The notes under the pieces were generated by a model that did no database searches, was not told where the DNA came from, and worked only from the letters and a program-made list of their open reading frames with translations. Position numbers and translations under genes: made by a program. Positions 11,399 through 23,614 of a stretch of 64,000 bases of DNA are shown piece by piece. The number at the start of each line of letters is the position of its first letter. Within the stretch, counting starts at the first letter, position 1. Source of the stretch: Stomorhina lunata. Taxonomy: Eukaryota > Arthropoda > Insecta > Diptera > Rhiniidae. Where the stretch lies: assembly GCA_933228675.1 (NCBI GenBank), contig OW121741.1, forward strand, positions 24,523,224-24,587,223. The letters run 5' to 3'.

Positions 11399-12786
11399 GT
11401 ACCTGGGGGACCGAGCCTTGCTCGTAGCTTTATGATAAGCGTTTCTAGGCAAATTTTAAAGTTTACATATATTATATTTTATAAAATACAAACCAATTAA
11501 AATAAATTTAGAAAAAAGACGCTACGCAAATATCCAATTAATTTTGAATCATTTTATTCATTTTGTCCTATCAACACATGATCAAATGCATAGTTTAATA
11601 TGAATAATTTTGGAAATTGGCCATACCAACTTAGAAACCTCTGTCGACTCATGCGCAAGAACTTTGCTAAAGATCAAAGCCTGATAAAATGCACAATTTA
11701 CGATTTAATTCATTTTGAGTAATTTTCAATGGCGCCACCTATCGGAGATTGTTCATACCAACTAAGAAACCTTCGTCGTCCCATGCGTAACAACTTTTCT
11801 AAAGATCATAGCATGATCAAATGCACAGTTTACGATTTAATTCAATTTAAGTAATTTTTAGTTGCGCCACCTGTCGGAAATTTTTCATACCAAAATCTTC
11901 GCCGGCTCATTTGCAACAACTTCGCTAAAGATCATAGCATGATCAAATGCACAGTTTACGATTAAATTCATTTTCGGTAATTTTCAGTGGCGCCACCTGT
12001 AGGATAGTGATACCAACTTAAAAACCTTCGTCGTCTCATACGCAACATAGCTAAAGATCATTGCATGAGCATAACATGGTTAAATGCATAGTTTACTATT
12101 CTATTAAGGAAATACAGACAGAAAAACATTAATTTGTTAAAAAGTTATAACTTTACCAATTTTTCCCCCTTTTATCTCCTAATTTCTAAAAATTCACACA
12201 TGCATATTTGGTACTTGGATTCGGTTCTTTTTATAAAAACGCAGTTAACATATTGTTCCTATTCAAATCACTTCATGAGGTGTTTAGTTATAATTTTATC
12301 CCTTTTTACCCCTTTTTTTCCCCGAAATCTAAAAAGTACCAAATACGTGTTCAATATTTTTCTCACATTTATTGATTGCATTACAAAATTCTTTTCTATA
12401 TTATTTGGTTCAAAAGATAAGAGTGGCTTAAAAATGGTAACAAAAAAACTATTTTTACCCTTTTTTACCCCCTATCGGGCATATATTGAAAAAAGTACCA
12501 AACACCTGTCCACTAATTTTAACAGCTATTCAAAACATAATTTAAATTTTGTTTCTATGCCTATTACTTTAGTAGATATAGCATTTTCGTTTTTTTCCCT
12601 TTTTACCCGTTTTTATCCTCTTAGCGGCAAAAGTTCCAAAAGTCCCTTCGTACTTGACCTAAACATCAGAAAAGGTACCCACTGTCCAAATTTTATTAAA
12701 ATCGTTAGAGCCGTTTTCGAGATAGCCATTCTATATATATATAGATATATATATACATACAATTATTGCTCGTTTAAGAATATAAT
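11399..12786 (+). repeat. Dispersed repeat C, copy 1 (DINE-1/Helentron-like)
   Basis: It starts at GTACCTGG followed by a CCGAGCCTTGCTCG hairpin. It then has three imperfect tandem subunits of about 125-135 bp, each holding GCGCCACCT, TTTGCTAAAGATCA and TGATCAAATGCACAGTTTA. Next comes a segment of CCCTTTTTACCCC blocks. It ends with AATCGTTAGAGCCGTTTTCG, a TA-rich tract and ATTGCTCGTTTAAG. Hairpin terminus, central tandem repeats and TA tract match the architecture of DINE-1-type non-autonomous Helitron relatives; the classification is inferred. The 221-codon frame inside is not a gene. Confidence 0.75.
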
Positions 12787-12788
12787 AA

Positions 12789-14129
12789 GTACCTGGTAGA
12801 CCGATCCTTGCTCGGAGCTTTATGATAAGCATTTTGAGGAAAATTTTAAAGTTTTTATATATTTTATATTATAAAGTGCTAAAATAAATTTAGAGGAAAG
12901 ACATTGTAGAAATATTCAGTTAATTTTGAATTATTTGATTTATTTTGTCCGACCAACACATAGTTTGCATAGTTTACAGTTTAACTCATTTTGAATAATT
13001 TTGGAAATTATTCATATCAACAGAAACCTCTGTCGACTCATGCGCAACAACTTTGCTAAAGATTATAGTCTGATCAAATGCACAGTTTACGATTTAATTC
13101 ATTTTGAGTAGTTTTCTGTGGCGCCACCTGTCGGACTTTGCTTATTCCAATTCATAAACCTTCTTCGGCTTATCCGTAACAACTTTGCTGAAGATTATAG
13201 CATGATTAAATGTACACCTTACGATTAAATTGACTTTGAGTAAGTTTCTGTAGCGCCACCTGTCGGAAATTATTCATACCAACTAAAAAGCCTTCGTCGG
13301 CTCATGCGCTACAACTTTGCTAAAGATCATAGCATGATCAAATGTACAGTTTACGATTTAATTAATTTTTAGTAATTTTCAGTGGCGCCATCTGTCGGAA
13401 ATTAGTCTTATCAACTTTAAAACCTTCGCCGGCTTATCCGCAACATCTTCGCTAAAGAACATAACACAATCAAATTCACAGTCTACTATTCTATAAAGAA
13501 CATACATACAGACAAACATTCATTTGTTTAAAATAATACTAATTTTTCCCCCTTTTTATTCCCTAATTTCTAAAAGTTCCTTATGTATATTTGGTACTTT
13601 TTTGGTGCCAATTGAATTCGGTACATTTTTTTAAAACGCATTTAACATAATGTATAATGTTCCTATTCATATTACTTTGGAGATGTTAAGTTATCATTTT
13701 ATCCCTTTTTTACCCATTTTCGCTCCAAAATCAAAAAAGTACCAAATACGTGTTTCATGTTTTTTTTACATCTATTGATTGCAGTACCAAGTTTCTGTCT
13801 ATATTCTTTAGTTTAAAATATAAGAGTGGGTTAAAAAGGTGCCAAAAAAACTATTTTCACCCTTTTTTACCCCCTATCGGACATAGTTTCAAAAAAGTAC
13901 CAAACACCTGTCCGCTTATTTTCAAAGCTGTTTAAAACGTAATTTTAATTTTGTTTCTATACCTATTACTTTAGGAGACATAGCGTTTTCGATTTTTTCC
14001 CATTTTTACCCGTTTTTACCCTCTTAGAGGTAAAAGTTCCAAAAGTCACTTCTTCTTCGACCTATACATCAAAAAAGATACCCACTGTCCAAATTTTATC
14101 AAAATCGTTAGAGCCGTTTTCGAGATAGC

Positions 14130-14174
<45 letters not shown>

Positions 14175-14198
14175 TATTGCTCGTTTAAGAATATAAGA
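12789..14198 (+). repeat. Dispersed repeat C, copy 2, head-to-tail with copy 1
   Basis: It begins at GTACCTGGTAGACCGA directly after the end of copy 1, in the same orientation. It has the same hairpin (one mismatch), three ~133-bp subunits (GCGCCA at about 13118, 13252 and 13383), the polypyrimidine block, AGAGCCGTTTTCGAGATAG and a longer TA tract at about 14135-14170. By eye it is closest to the inverted copy at 40862-42402. Confidence 0.78.
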
Positions 14199-14208
14199 TA
14201 AGAAATAA

Positions 14209-14225
14209 AATAATAATAATAATAA

Positions 14226-14279
<54 letters not shown>

Positions 14280-14293
14280 TAATAATAATAATG

Positions 14294-14338
<45 letters not shown>
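14209..14338. repeat. (AAT)n microsatellite
   Basis: About 130 bp of near-perfect AAT trinucleotide with a few substitutions. It starts about 10 bp beyond the end of repeat C copy 2. It is read as poly-Leu/poly-Asn in chance frames, which are not genes. Confidence 0.95.
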
Positions 14339-14339
<1 letters not shown>

Positions 14340-14454
14340 TAACGGCAAGAGGATCTTTAAGCTAAAACATCTCGAACTCATAACCTAAGTACATTGTGGA
14401 AATAACTTAGGCACTATCGAGATTTTAATTGACATACTGTTTTTGCTATCTCCA

Positions 14455-14720
14455 TAAGTTGTATATATGGGACCATAGGTCAAATATAAACCAATTCAGC
14501 TCAATTTCAATTTCAATACCAACATTTTTCAAGACATTAAATATTCTTGAAAAATTTTGTTTCCCTAGCTTCTTCCGTTTATATCCTATCGTGTTTTCAA
14601 CAGATAGATAGGAATTACATTGTTTGTCTTAGAATTTCATAAGGATGATAATCTCAATATAAACAACGCCGATTCTTTTTCATATTGCGTATAAAAATCC
14701 AACAATTTTGTATATCGATA
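14455..14720 (-). repeat. Repeat A fragment
   Basis: In reverse orientation it shares repeat A phrases: ATGGGACCATAGGTCAAAT, CAATACCAACATTTTTC, a GTTTTCAACAGATAGATAGG stub of the GTCT motif and TAGAATTTCATAAGGAT. Truncated and diverged. Confidence 0.6.
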
Positions 14721-14921
14721 GCAGTAATTCACTCAAAATTTTGCGTTTTTAAAGACGAATACCTTGGTAACTACATAAGGTCGTTTTTTGTCGTTTAAGA
14801 ATTTCAGTAAATTAAAAACAGCTTTTCATTCCAATAGCTCAATAAAAATTCTACCAATTTCACAAATACTTATTTATGATTATTTCCTTCAAAAGTTTAT
14901 TTACTTTCAAAAGCCTATTTA

Positions 14922-14956
<35 letters not shown>

Positions 14957-14957
<1 letters not shown>

Positions 14958-14992
14958 CAGTCTATATTTGACCGTGATCAAGTGCAAACGTG
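14957..14992 (+). promoter_or_regulatory. jockey internal promoter: Inr plus DPE
   Basis: TCAGTC at 14957-14962 is a perfect insect initiator (TCAKTY). Taking the A at 14959 as +1, AAACGTG occupies +28 to +34, where jockey-type LINEs carry the downstream promoter element RGWCGTG (one mismatch). This places transcription start at the element's first bases and supports the assigned 5' end. Confidence 0.8.
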
Positions 14993-15148
14993 CTAAATTT
15001 TAAGATCTCCAAACAAAAACATTTATTAAAAACAATTGTTTCCTACAATTTAAAACCTAAATATAAAAAATTTAAATTTATTTACTTGTAAAAACAATAA
15101 CATTTTGTAAATTCTTTTAAAGAACAACAATATACATACATTGCTATC

Positions 15149-16417
15149 ATGCTAAGTGATAGCAATGATCGTAGTGAAGATGATGAGCTATTCTGGCAAG
15201 TAGCCGCATCAACTAAACCAAAAAAGCGAAAGCAAAGTGAATCGCCAAAAATATTTTTGTATAAAAGACAAAATACCAACAACAATGCTTCCACATCTAC
15301 GACGCTCAACATCACTGGTACACAAAAGAATGTCAACAACAAAACTTCAAGCTCTATTAAAAATGCTAGTACTTCTAGTAAGGCAGCAAACATAAACAAC
15401 AATGTAAGTCAAAATAGATTTTATAGTCTTAGCGATGATAATGATGACGATGATTCTGAATCTGAAGAAACAACAAAAAGTAATGTTGTTAAGCCACCTC
15501 CAATTTTCATACCAAATGTCTCCGATATAAGCGGAATGATAAAAAGTTTTTCAAAAATAAGTCCAGATCTATCTTTCAATTATAAAACTCTAAGAGATGG
15601 TCAAATAAGAATTATGGTCAAAGACATTCAGCCGTATAGAATACTCATAACATTTCTAAGAGACAAAAACATAAAATATCATACATATCAGCTAAAACAA
15701 GAAAGGTCTTACAGAGTAGTGGTCAAAAACCTACACCCTTCTACACCTACTGTTGAAATCAAAGATGCTCTCGAAAAATTAGGACATAAAGTAAGAAATA
15801 TTAATAATATGAGAAGTAGAATCACAAAGGAATTTCTACCTATGTTTTACGTTGACTTAGAACCAAGTTCTAATAATAAAAATGTATATGACATTAAAAA
15901 TATTAATAGTGCTGTTGTAAATATAGTACCAATAAAGAAATCAAAAGAAATAGTTCAATGCCATCGATGCCAAGAATTTGGTCATACTAAAGCCTACTGT
16001 AGGAAATCAGTAAACTGTGTTAAATGCGGCTTAGGACACTTAACTGTCGAATGTACCAAAGATAATGATACTCCTCCTAGATGCGTGAACTGTCTCCAAA
16101 ACCATCCAGCAAGTTATAAAGGGTGCGTTGTATATAGGCAATTGCTTAAAAAAAAATTTCAATATAATACGCATAAGCCACGTTATAACAATAATAATCT
16201 ACAGTATAATCACAATAATGAAGAATATCCCTATTTGAATAATAATTTTAATGAACAAAATTGCAATCAAGACTATAACATTTCTTATTCTGAAGCCTTA
16301 AAAAATAACACACAAAACTCATTTGTGAAATTAGAAAAATTGATACAAAATCAAATAGAATTACAAAACAAGTTACTTAATATGATGACCGTCTTAATCA
16401 GTAAACTATGCAATTAA
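15149..16417 (+). CDS. jockey ORF1 (Gag-like RNA-binding protein)
   Basis: A 422-residue nucleic-acid-binding protein that would package the element RNA. The N-terminal third is acidic and Ser/Asn-rich with a basic KPKKRKQ stretch (possible nuclear signal). A PRE/C2HC-type region follows at about residues 165-265 (SYRVVVKNLHPSTPTVEIKD). Then three CCHC-like zinc knuckles lie at about 271-330: CHRCQEFGHTKAYC, CVKCGLGHLTVEC and CVNCLQNHPASYKGC. The C-terminal part is Asn/Tyr-rich and low in complexity. The frame is uninterrupted and its stop overlaps the ORF2 start by 10 nt, the usual jockey arrangement. It is somewhat shorter than the D. melanogaster jockey ORF1. The function is known for the family; the rest is read from the sequence. 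Confidence 0.9.
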   Translation: MLSDSNDRSEDDELFWQVAASTKPKKRKQSESPKIFLYKRQNTNNNASTSTTLNITGTQKNVNNKTSSSIKNASTSSKAANINNNVSQNRFYSLSDDNDDDDSESEETTKSNVVKPPPIFIPNVSDISGMIKSFSKISPDLSFNYKTLRDGQIRIMVKDIQPYRILITFLRDKNIKYHTYQLKQERSYRVVVKNLHPSTPTVEIKDALEKLGHKVRNINNMRSRITKEFLPMFYVDLEPSSNNKNVYDIKNINSAVVNIVPIKKSKEIVQCHRCQEFGHTKAYCRKSVNCVKCGLGHLTVECTKDNDTPPRCVNCLQNHPASYKGCVVYRQLLKKKFQYNTHKPRYNNNNLQYNHNNEEYPYLNNNFNEQNCNQDYNISYSEALKNNTQNSFVKLEKLIQNQIELQNKLLNMMTVLISKLCN

Positions 16418-19100
16418 ATCTAAATATAGCAATATGGAATGCTAATGGGCTTTCTAACCATTTACAGGAAGTTGAATTATTTCTAAAATTACATCATATA
16501 GATATCATGTTAGTGTCAGAGACACATTTTACTAGTAAATCCTTCTTTAGAATAAGAGGATATGAATTAATAACAGCTAATCATCCAGATAATAGAGCTC
16601 ATGCTGGTGCTGCAATCTTAATAAAATCTACAATAAAATATGAAATTTTGGATGAGTTTAAAGAATCATACCTTCAAGCTGCTTGTATCAAAGTCAAATG
16701 TGGTTTAGATAACATTTCCTTTTCTGCCATTTATTTTCCTCCTAGATTTTCTGTTAAATGTCAGGAATTTTCTAATTTTTTTAGTCGCCTGGGTCCAAAA
16801 TTTTTTGTGGCCGGAGATTTCAATGCAAAACATCACTGGTGGGGATCGAGACTAATTAATCCAAAAGGAAGTGAACTTTACAAATGCATAATAAATAATA
16901 ACTACTCTATATTGTCAACTGGAAATCCAACTCATTGGCCTACCGACCCACGAAAAATTCCGGATTTATTAGACTTTGCCGTCTTTTCAGGAATATCTAG
17001 ACGACTTTTAGATATTTCTGATATAAATGAGCTAAGCTCGGACCACACTCCTCTAATTGTATGCTTTAACACCATCATAGAGTCGCATACAACAAACCAT
17101 AAAGTTATTACTGGTAATACCGACATTAATTCTTTTTCCAACTGGATAGAAAGAAATGTGAATCTTAACATATCCTTAAAATGTTTTAAAGAGGTAGACG
17201 ACGCTATTGAAGAGTTCAACAATTTAATACACGAAGCAGGATTTTTATCTACTCCAAACCTACCAACAAAGAGTTCCCATAGTCAAATCACTATCACATC
17301 TGAAATCCGACAACTCTTACGAAATAAAAGAAGACTTAGGAATGTATGGCATAATAGCAGAAATCCCAATGATAAGCTAATTTTAAATAGAGCTGTTAAA
17401 GAACTCAAATTTGCTCTTTATAATCTAAAAAATGATCAAATTGGTAACTTCCTCAGAAATCTTGATACAAAGAACAATAAAAACAATGAGTTTTCTCTGT
17501 GGAAAGCAACAAAATATATTAAGCGACCACCTAAAAGAAACGTCCCAATAAAAAATACTGATGGCGTTTGGTATAAATCTGATAAAGCTAAGGCAGAAGC
17601 ATTCGCAATCCATCTGCAAACCACTTTTCAAACGCACACAAACTTAAGTCCTTGCATTGATGAAATTGATGATTTCCTAAATTGTCCTTGTCCTATGGAC
17701 TGGCCGATCAAACACATTTCGCCTAATGAAGTCAAAAATGAAATTAAAAAAGTTAACTGTAAAAAGTCCCCTGGCTATGATAGTATAGACGGAAAAGTGG
17801 TTCAAGCATTACCTAGAAAGGGCATCCTGTTTTTAACATACATATATAATTCTATATTGAGATTAAACTATTTCCCCTCGCAATGGAAGTGTGCTGAGAT
17901 TGTTATGATTAACAAGCCAAATAAACCAGAAAATATTGTTTCATCATATAGACCGATAAGTTTATTATCTATATTTGCCAAAATGTTTGAAAAACTTTTT
18001 TTAAAAAGGCTGTTACCTATAATAGAAAAATTTAACATCATCCCTGAATACCAATTTGGATTCAGGAACAAGCATGGCACTCCGGAACAATGTCACCGTG
18101 TTGTTGCCCTTATTAGGGATACATTAGAAACCAAAAAATACTGTTCAGGTACATTCCTCGATGTGCAGCAAGCGTTCGATAAAGTGTGGCACAGTGGATT
18201 ATTTTTCAAGTTAAAAAAATTACTTCCAACCCCTTTTTACCTACTATTAAAGTCGTATTTATCAGAGAGAAGTTTTTATGTCAAAGTAAACCATGAGCAT
18301 TCAGAAATTTTTTATATTAAAGCCGGTGTGCCACAGGGAAGCGTACTTGGACCTTTGCTCTACACAATATTCACTTCTGACATGCCAATAACTGAAGATG
18401 TTTTAGTTGCAACCTATGCGGATGACACTGCATTATTGGTATCTGATACTTGTCCAAATAATGCGTCAAATTTACTTCAGACACAGCTGAATGCTATTGA
18501 AATTTGGTTAAGAAAATGGAACATCAAAGTTAACACTGATAAATCTTTTCACGTTACATTTACCTTACGACGAGGTAACTGCCCTGAGGTTATTTTAAAC
18601 AATCAGCCAATCCCACAAAGTGATTGCGTAAAATACTTAGGCAGCACTTAGATAGAAGGTTAACCTGGAAAGCTCACATTAAAGCAAAAAAACAACAGCT
18701 TAATATAAAAACCAAAAAGCTCCATTGGTTACTTGGACAAAAATCTGAACTTAATTTACGAAACAAAGTAATATTGTACAAAGCTATTTTAAAACCGGTA
18801 TGGACTTACGGAATACAACTGTGGGGAACAGCCAGCACTTCAAATATAGAAATTCTTCAAAGATACCAGTCGAAGACTCTAAGGTCAATAGTAAATGCTC
18901 CATGGTTTGTATCAAATATTGCCATTCATGAAGATCTCTACATTCCAAAAGTTATCGATGAAGTAAGACGATTAAGTGGAAATTATTTGGAGAGATTAAG
19001 TCATCACATAAACCCATTAGCGATTTCCCTCCTTGATGATACTGAAGAAAGCAGAAGACTAAAAAGGCATCACATCCTGGACTTGCCGTTCAGGTTCTAA
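16408..19100 (+). pseudogene. jockey ORF2 (endonuclease-reverse transcriptase), single frameshift
   Basis: The N-terminal APE-type endonuclease has IAIWNANGL, E38 in VSETHF, GDFNAKHHWW (D137, N139) and SSDHTPL (D212, H213). The reverse transcriptase spans about residues 450-740: D585 in FLDVQQAFDKVWH, GVPQGSVLGP, and YADD at 670-673. The first frame runs 747 codons to VKYLGST and a stop at 18649-18651. The correct continuation (HLDRRLTWKAHIKAKK to LDLPFRF) lies in another frame up to 19100, so one base appears to be missing near 18641-18646. Repairing it conceptually gives roughly 895 residues, close to the jockey norm. All catalytic residues are upstream of the lesion. A sequencing or assembly error at this point is an alternative to true inactivation. 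Confidence 0.9.
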
Positions 19101-19272
19101 ATATATGTATTTTACTTTTTTTAAACATATGAAAATATGTAGTTATAAAATCGGATGAATGTGTTATATTATTTGATTGTTAAAGATTGTTGTTGTTCTC
19201 AGTGGAGATCAACATATAATGTTAATTTTATTGTATCAAATTTACTTATTATCCTTAAATGGATAGATTGTA

Positions 19273-19304
19273 AATAAAGAATTGCATAAAAAAAAAAAAA
19301 AAAA
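19273..19304 (+). terminator. jockey poly-A signal and tail
   Basis: AATAAA at 19273-19278, nine bases before a pure A run (19288-19304). This marks the 3' end of the LINE. Confidence 0.85.
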
Positions 19305-20324
19305 GTTTTTTTTTTGGTTGTGGTTCTTGCATGTGTTTGAGTGAGCACAGGAAAGGTTTCAGGCAATATTCTTTTCATATCCTTCAGTTGCCAACAACGT
19401 CAACATCATCCTTGCCCGTCATCATTATCATAAGTGGCAAATGTTCACAAGGTACAAGCGACTAAAAGTATACAACTTTTGATAGCAGAAGGGCAAAAAT
19501 AACAACAACAAAAATATACAAATAGGGCTTTTCAATTTTCTGCTTTTGTTGTAATTGTTGCTTTTTTATGACGGCAAACAAAAAATGGAAAAAGTTGACA
19601 GGACAGACCAACTGTAAAAACAATTAAACTGCCATAATTTCAAATGTTTTTGTAAATACTCGCAAGTATTAAGACGGGTAAAATTTACTGACAATCAGGC
19701 TTTAGTATCGTGGTACTGATATGGGGGGTAAATTTCTATAATATTTGTATGTATTTGTTATTATCGTTTTGTTATTTGTATAATTTTAATGTTATTGTTG
19801 TTATTCATTTACGTTTCAGTTACTTTTCAAAAAAAATAAAAAATTAATTTGTTTCTTTTACAAAAGTGTTTCGCTATTGTAACTTGTAGGGAAAAAGTTT
19901 CTTTGCCAAAGATTTCATATAAAATAGATGAGTTAAATTCATTTTATTTTGGTCTGTAATTATTTTTATTTTCATTATTATTAGTGGCTGCTTTGTGAAG
20001 TGTCCTATTGTAGAGGAAGTTGTTTCCTTTTTTTTTTTTTGGTTTTGTGAAAATATTCATTTTAATTTTGTAGAGTAGCGTAAAAGAAACCTCATTATAG
20101 AGCACTTAAGACTGAATTTGTTAAAACAATTTTATGGTTTCTTTTGTAAAAGGTTGAAGTTTGTATGTTTCCTAAGACCCTTGATATTAAGTGATTATAA
20201 AGGTTAGGGAAAGTTACAAAAGTTTGAGAGCAAATTGATGAAAATTATGATTAAGATGTCTGGGAAAAAGTATAAAGGATATCAATATAAATTACAATCA
20301 AAGGAATTACAATGATAATGTTCA
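19305..20324. other. Non-coding stretch
   Basis: AT-rich sequence between the LINE and the minisatellite, with poly-T tracts and no supported gene or RNA. Confidence 0.6.
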
Positions 20325-23300
20325 GTAAAACTGAACCTAGTACTAAATCTCGTTCTAAACCAAGAACTGAAATTAGAACTGAACCTAGAGCTGAAACTAG
20401 AACTAAACCCAAAGCTAAACCTAGAATTGAACCTAGAACTAAACTTAGAACTGAACCAAGAACTGAATCTAGAACTAAACCTAGAATTAAACCTAGAACT
20501 GAACCTAGAACTAAACCTAGAACTGAACCAAGAATTAAACCTAGAACTGAACCTGAACTGAACTAGAACTGAACTAGAACTAAACTAGAACTGAACTAGA
20601 ACTGAACTAAAACTGAACTAGAACTGAACTAGAACTGAACTAGAACTGAACTAGAACTGAACTAGAACTGAACTAGAACTGAACTAGAACTGAACTAGAA
20701 CTGAACTAGAACTGAACTAGAACTGAACTAGAACTGAACTAGAACTGAACTAGAACTGAACTAGAACTGAACTAGAACTGAACTAGAACTGAACTAGAAC
20801 TGAACTAGAACTGAACTAGAACTGAACTAGAACTGAACTAGAACTGAACTAGAACTGAACTAGAACTGAACTAGAACTGAACTAGAACTGAACTAGAACT
20901 GAACTAGAACTGAACTAGAACTGAACTAGAACTGAACTAGAACTGAACTAGAACTGAACTAGAACTGAACTAGAACTGAACTAGAACTGAACTAGAACTG
21001 AACTAGAACTGAACTAGAACTGAACTAGAACTGAACTAGAACTGAACTAGAACTGAACTAGAACTGAACTAGAACTGAACTAGAACTGAACTAGAACTGA
21101 ACTAGAACTGAACTAGAACTGAACTAGAACTGAACTAGAACTGAACTAGAACTGAACTAGAACTGAACTAGAACTGAACTAGAACTGAACTAGAACTGAA
21201 CTAGAACTGAACTAGAACTGAACTAGAACTGAACTAGAACTGAACTAGAACTGAACTAGAACTGAACTAGAACTGAACTAGAACTGAACTAGAACTGAAC
21301 TAGAACTGAACTAGAACTGAACTAGAACTGAACTAGAACTGAACTAGAACTGAACTAGAACTGAACTAGAACTGAACTAGAACTGAACTAGAACTGAACT
21401 AGAACTGAACTAGAACTGAACTAGAACTGAACTAGAACTGAACTAGAACTGAACTAGAACTGAACTAGAACTGAACTAGAACTGAACTAGAACTGAACTA
21501 GAACTGAACTAGAACTGAACTAGAACTGAACTAGAACTGAACTAGAACTGAACTAGAACTGAACTAGAACTGAACTAGAACTGAACTAGAACTGAACTAG
21601 AACTGAACTAGAACTGAACTAGAACTGAACTAGAACTGAACTAGAACTGAACTAGAACTGAACTAGAACTGAACTAGAACTGAACTAGAACTGAACTAGA
21701 ACTGAACTAGAACTGAACTAGAACTGAACTAGAACTGAACTAGAACTGAACTAGAACTGAACTAGAACTGAACTAGAACTGAACTAGAACTGAACTAGAA
21801 CTGAACTAGAACTGAACTAGAACTGAACTAGAACTGAACTAGAACTGAACTAGAACTGAACTAGAACTGAACTAGAACTGAACTAGAACTGAACTAGAAC
21901 TGAACTAGAACTGAACTAGAACTGAACTAGAACTGAACTAGAACTGAACTAGAACTGAACTAGAACTGAACTAGAACTGAACTAGAACTGAACTAGAACT
22001 GAACTAGAACTGAACTAGAACTGAACTAGAACTGAACTAGAACTGAACTAGAACTGAACTAGAACTGAACTAGAACTGAACTAGAACTGAACTAGAACTG
22101 AACTAGAACTGAACTAGAACTGAACTAGAACTGAACTAGAACTGAACTAGAACTGAACTAGAACTGAACTAGAACTGAACTAGAACTGAACTAGAACTGA
22201 ACTAGAACTGAACTAGAACTGAACTAGAACTGAACTAGAACTGAACTAGAACTGAACTAGAACTGAACTAGAACTGAACTAGAACTGAACTAGAACTGAA
22301 CTAGAACTGAACTAGAACTGAACTAGAACTGAACTAGAACTGAACTAGAACTGAACTAGAACTGAACTAGAACTGAACTAGAACTGAACTAGAACTGAAC
22401 TAGAACTGAACTAGAACTGAACTAGAACTGAACTAGAACTGAACTAGAACTGAACTAGAACTGAACTAGAACTGAACTAGAACTGAACTAGAACTGAACT
22501 AGAACTGAACTAGAACTGAACTAGAACTGAACTAGAACTGAACTAGAACTGAACTAGAACTGAACTAGAACTGAACTAGAACTGAACTAGAACTGAACTA
22601 GAACTGAACTAGAACTGAACTAGAACTGAACTAGAACTGAACTAGAACTGAACTAGAACTGAACTAGAACTGAACTAGAACTGAACTAGAACTGAACTAG
22701 AACTGAACTAGAACTGAACTAGAACTGAACTAGAACTGAACTAGAACTGAACTAGAACTGAACTAGAACTGAACTAGAACTGAACTAGAACTGAACTAGA
22801 ACTGAACTAGAACTGAACTAGAACTGAACTAGAACTGAACTAGAACTGAACTAGAACTGAACTAGAACTGAACTAGAACTGAACTAGAACTGAACTAGAA
22901 CTGAACTAGAACTGAACTAGAACTGAACTAGAACTGAACTAGAACTGAACTAGAACTGAACTAGAACTGAACTAGAACTGAACTAGAACTGAACTAGAAC
23001 TGAACTAGAACTGAACTAGAACTGAACTAGAACTGAACTAGAACTGAACTAGAACTGAACTAGAACTGAACTAGAACTGAACTAGAACTGAACTAGAACT
23101 GAACTAGAACTGAACTAGAACTGAACTAGAACTGAACTAGAACTGAACTAGAACTGAACTAGAACTGAACTAGAACTGAACTAGAACTGAACTAGAACTG
23201 AACTAGAACTGAACTAGAACTGAACTAGAACTGAACTAGAACTGAACTAGAACTGAACTAGAACTGAACTAGAACTGAACTAGAACTGAACTAGAACTGA

Positions 23301-23614
23301 ACTAGAACTGAACTAGAACTGAACTAGAACTGAACTAGAACTGAACTAGAACTGAACTAGAACTGAACTAGAACTGAACTAGAACTGAACTAGAACTGAA
23401 CTAGAACTGAACTAGAACTGAACTAGAACTGAACTAGAACTGAACTAGAACTGAACTAGAACTGAACTAGAACTGAACTAGAACTGAACTAGAACTGAAC
23501 TGAACTAGAACTGAACTGAACTAGAACTGAACTAGAACTGAACTAGAACTGAACTAGAACTGAACTAGAAATGAACTGAAACAATACCAGATCTGAACTA
23601 GAACTGAACTAGAA
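20325..23614 (+). repeat. Giant 11-bp minisatellite array, AACTAGAACTG unit
   Basis: From about 20566 to 23505 the unit AACTAGAACTG repeats almost without error (about 267 units), each with one CTAG. The left margin (20325-20560) is different: diverged 12-bp units of the type GAACCTAGAACT, with one more C. These keep a reading frame of Arg-Thr-Glu/Lys-Pro tetrapeptides for about 80 codons. The right margin (23505-23614) breaks up into partial units. The 12-bp zone looks ancestral, and loss of one C gave the 11-bp unit that was then amplified. The 84-codon frame is a by-product. Confidence 0.95.

Larger units (their letters stand above)
14958..19304 (+). mobile_element. jockey-clade LINE, full length, one frameshift
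   Basis: A complete non-LTR retrotransposon of about 4.35 kb: 5' UTR with internal promoter, ORF1, overlapping ORF2, 3' UTR with AATAAA at 19273-19278 and a 17-bp poly-A at 19288-19304. The target duplication AAG plus a T run is visible at 14921 onward and again at 19303-19315; the left T run has grown to 34. That it is full length with a bounded duplication and a single visible coding lesion indicates a recent insertion. Jockey elements copy themselves by target-primed reverse transcription. Confidence 0.92.

Noticed and set aside
12134..12799. 221-codon frame
   Set aside because: Lies inside repeat C copy 1 and is not conserved as an open frame in copies 2-4.
14046..14381. Poly-Leu membrane-like frame
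   Set aside because: Translation of the (AAT)n and (TA)n microsatellites.
20312..20566. 84-codon Arg/Thr/Pro-rich frame
   Set aside because: By-product of the 12-bp repeat margin; no flanking gene structure.
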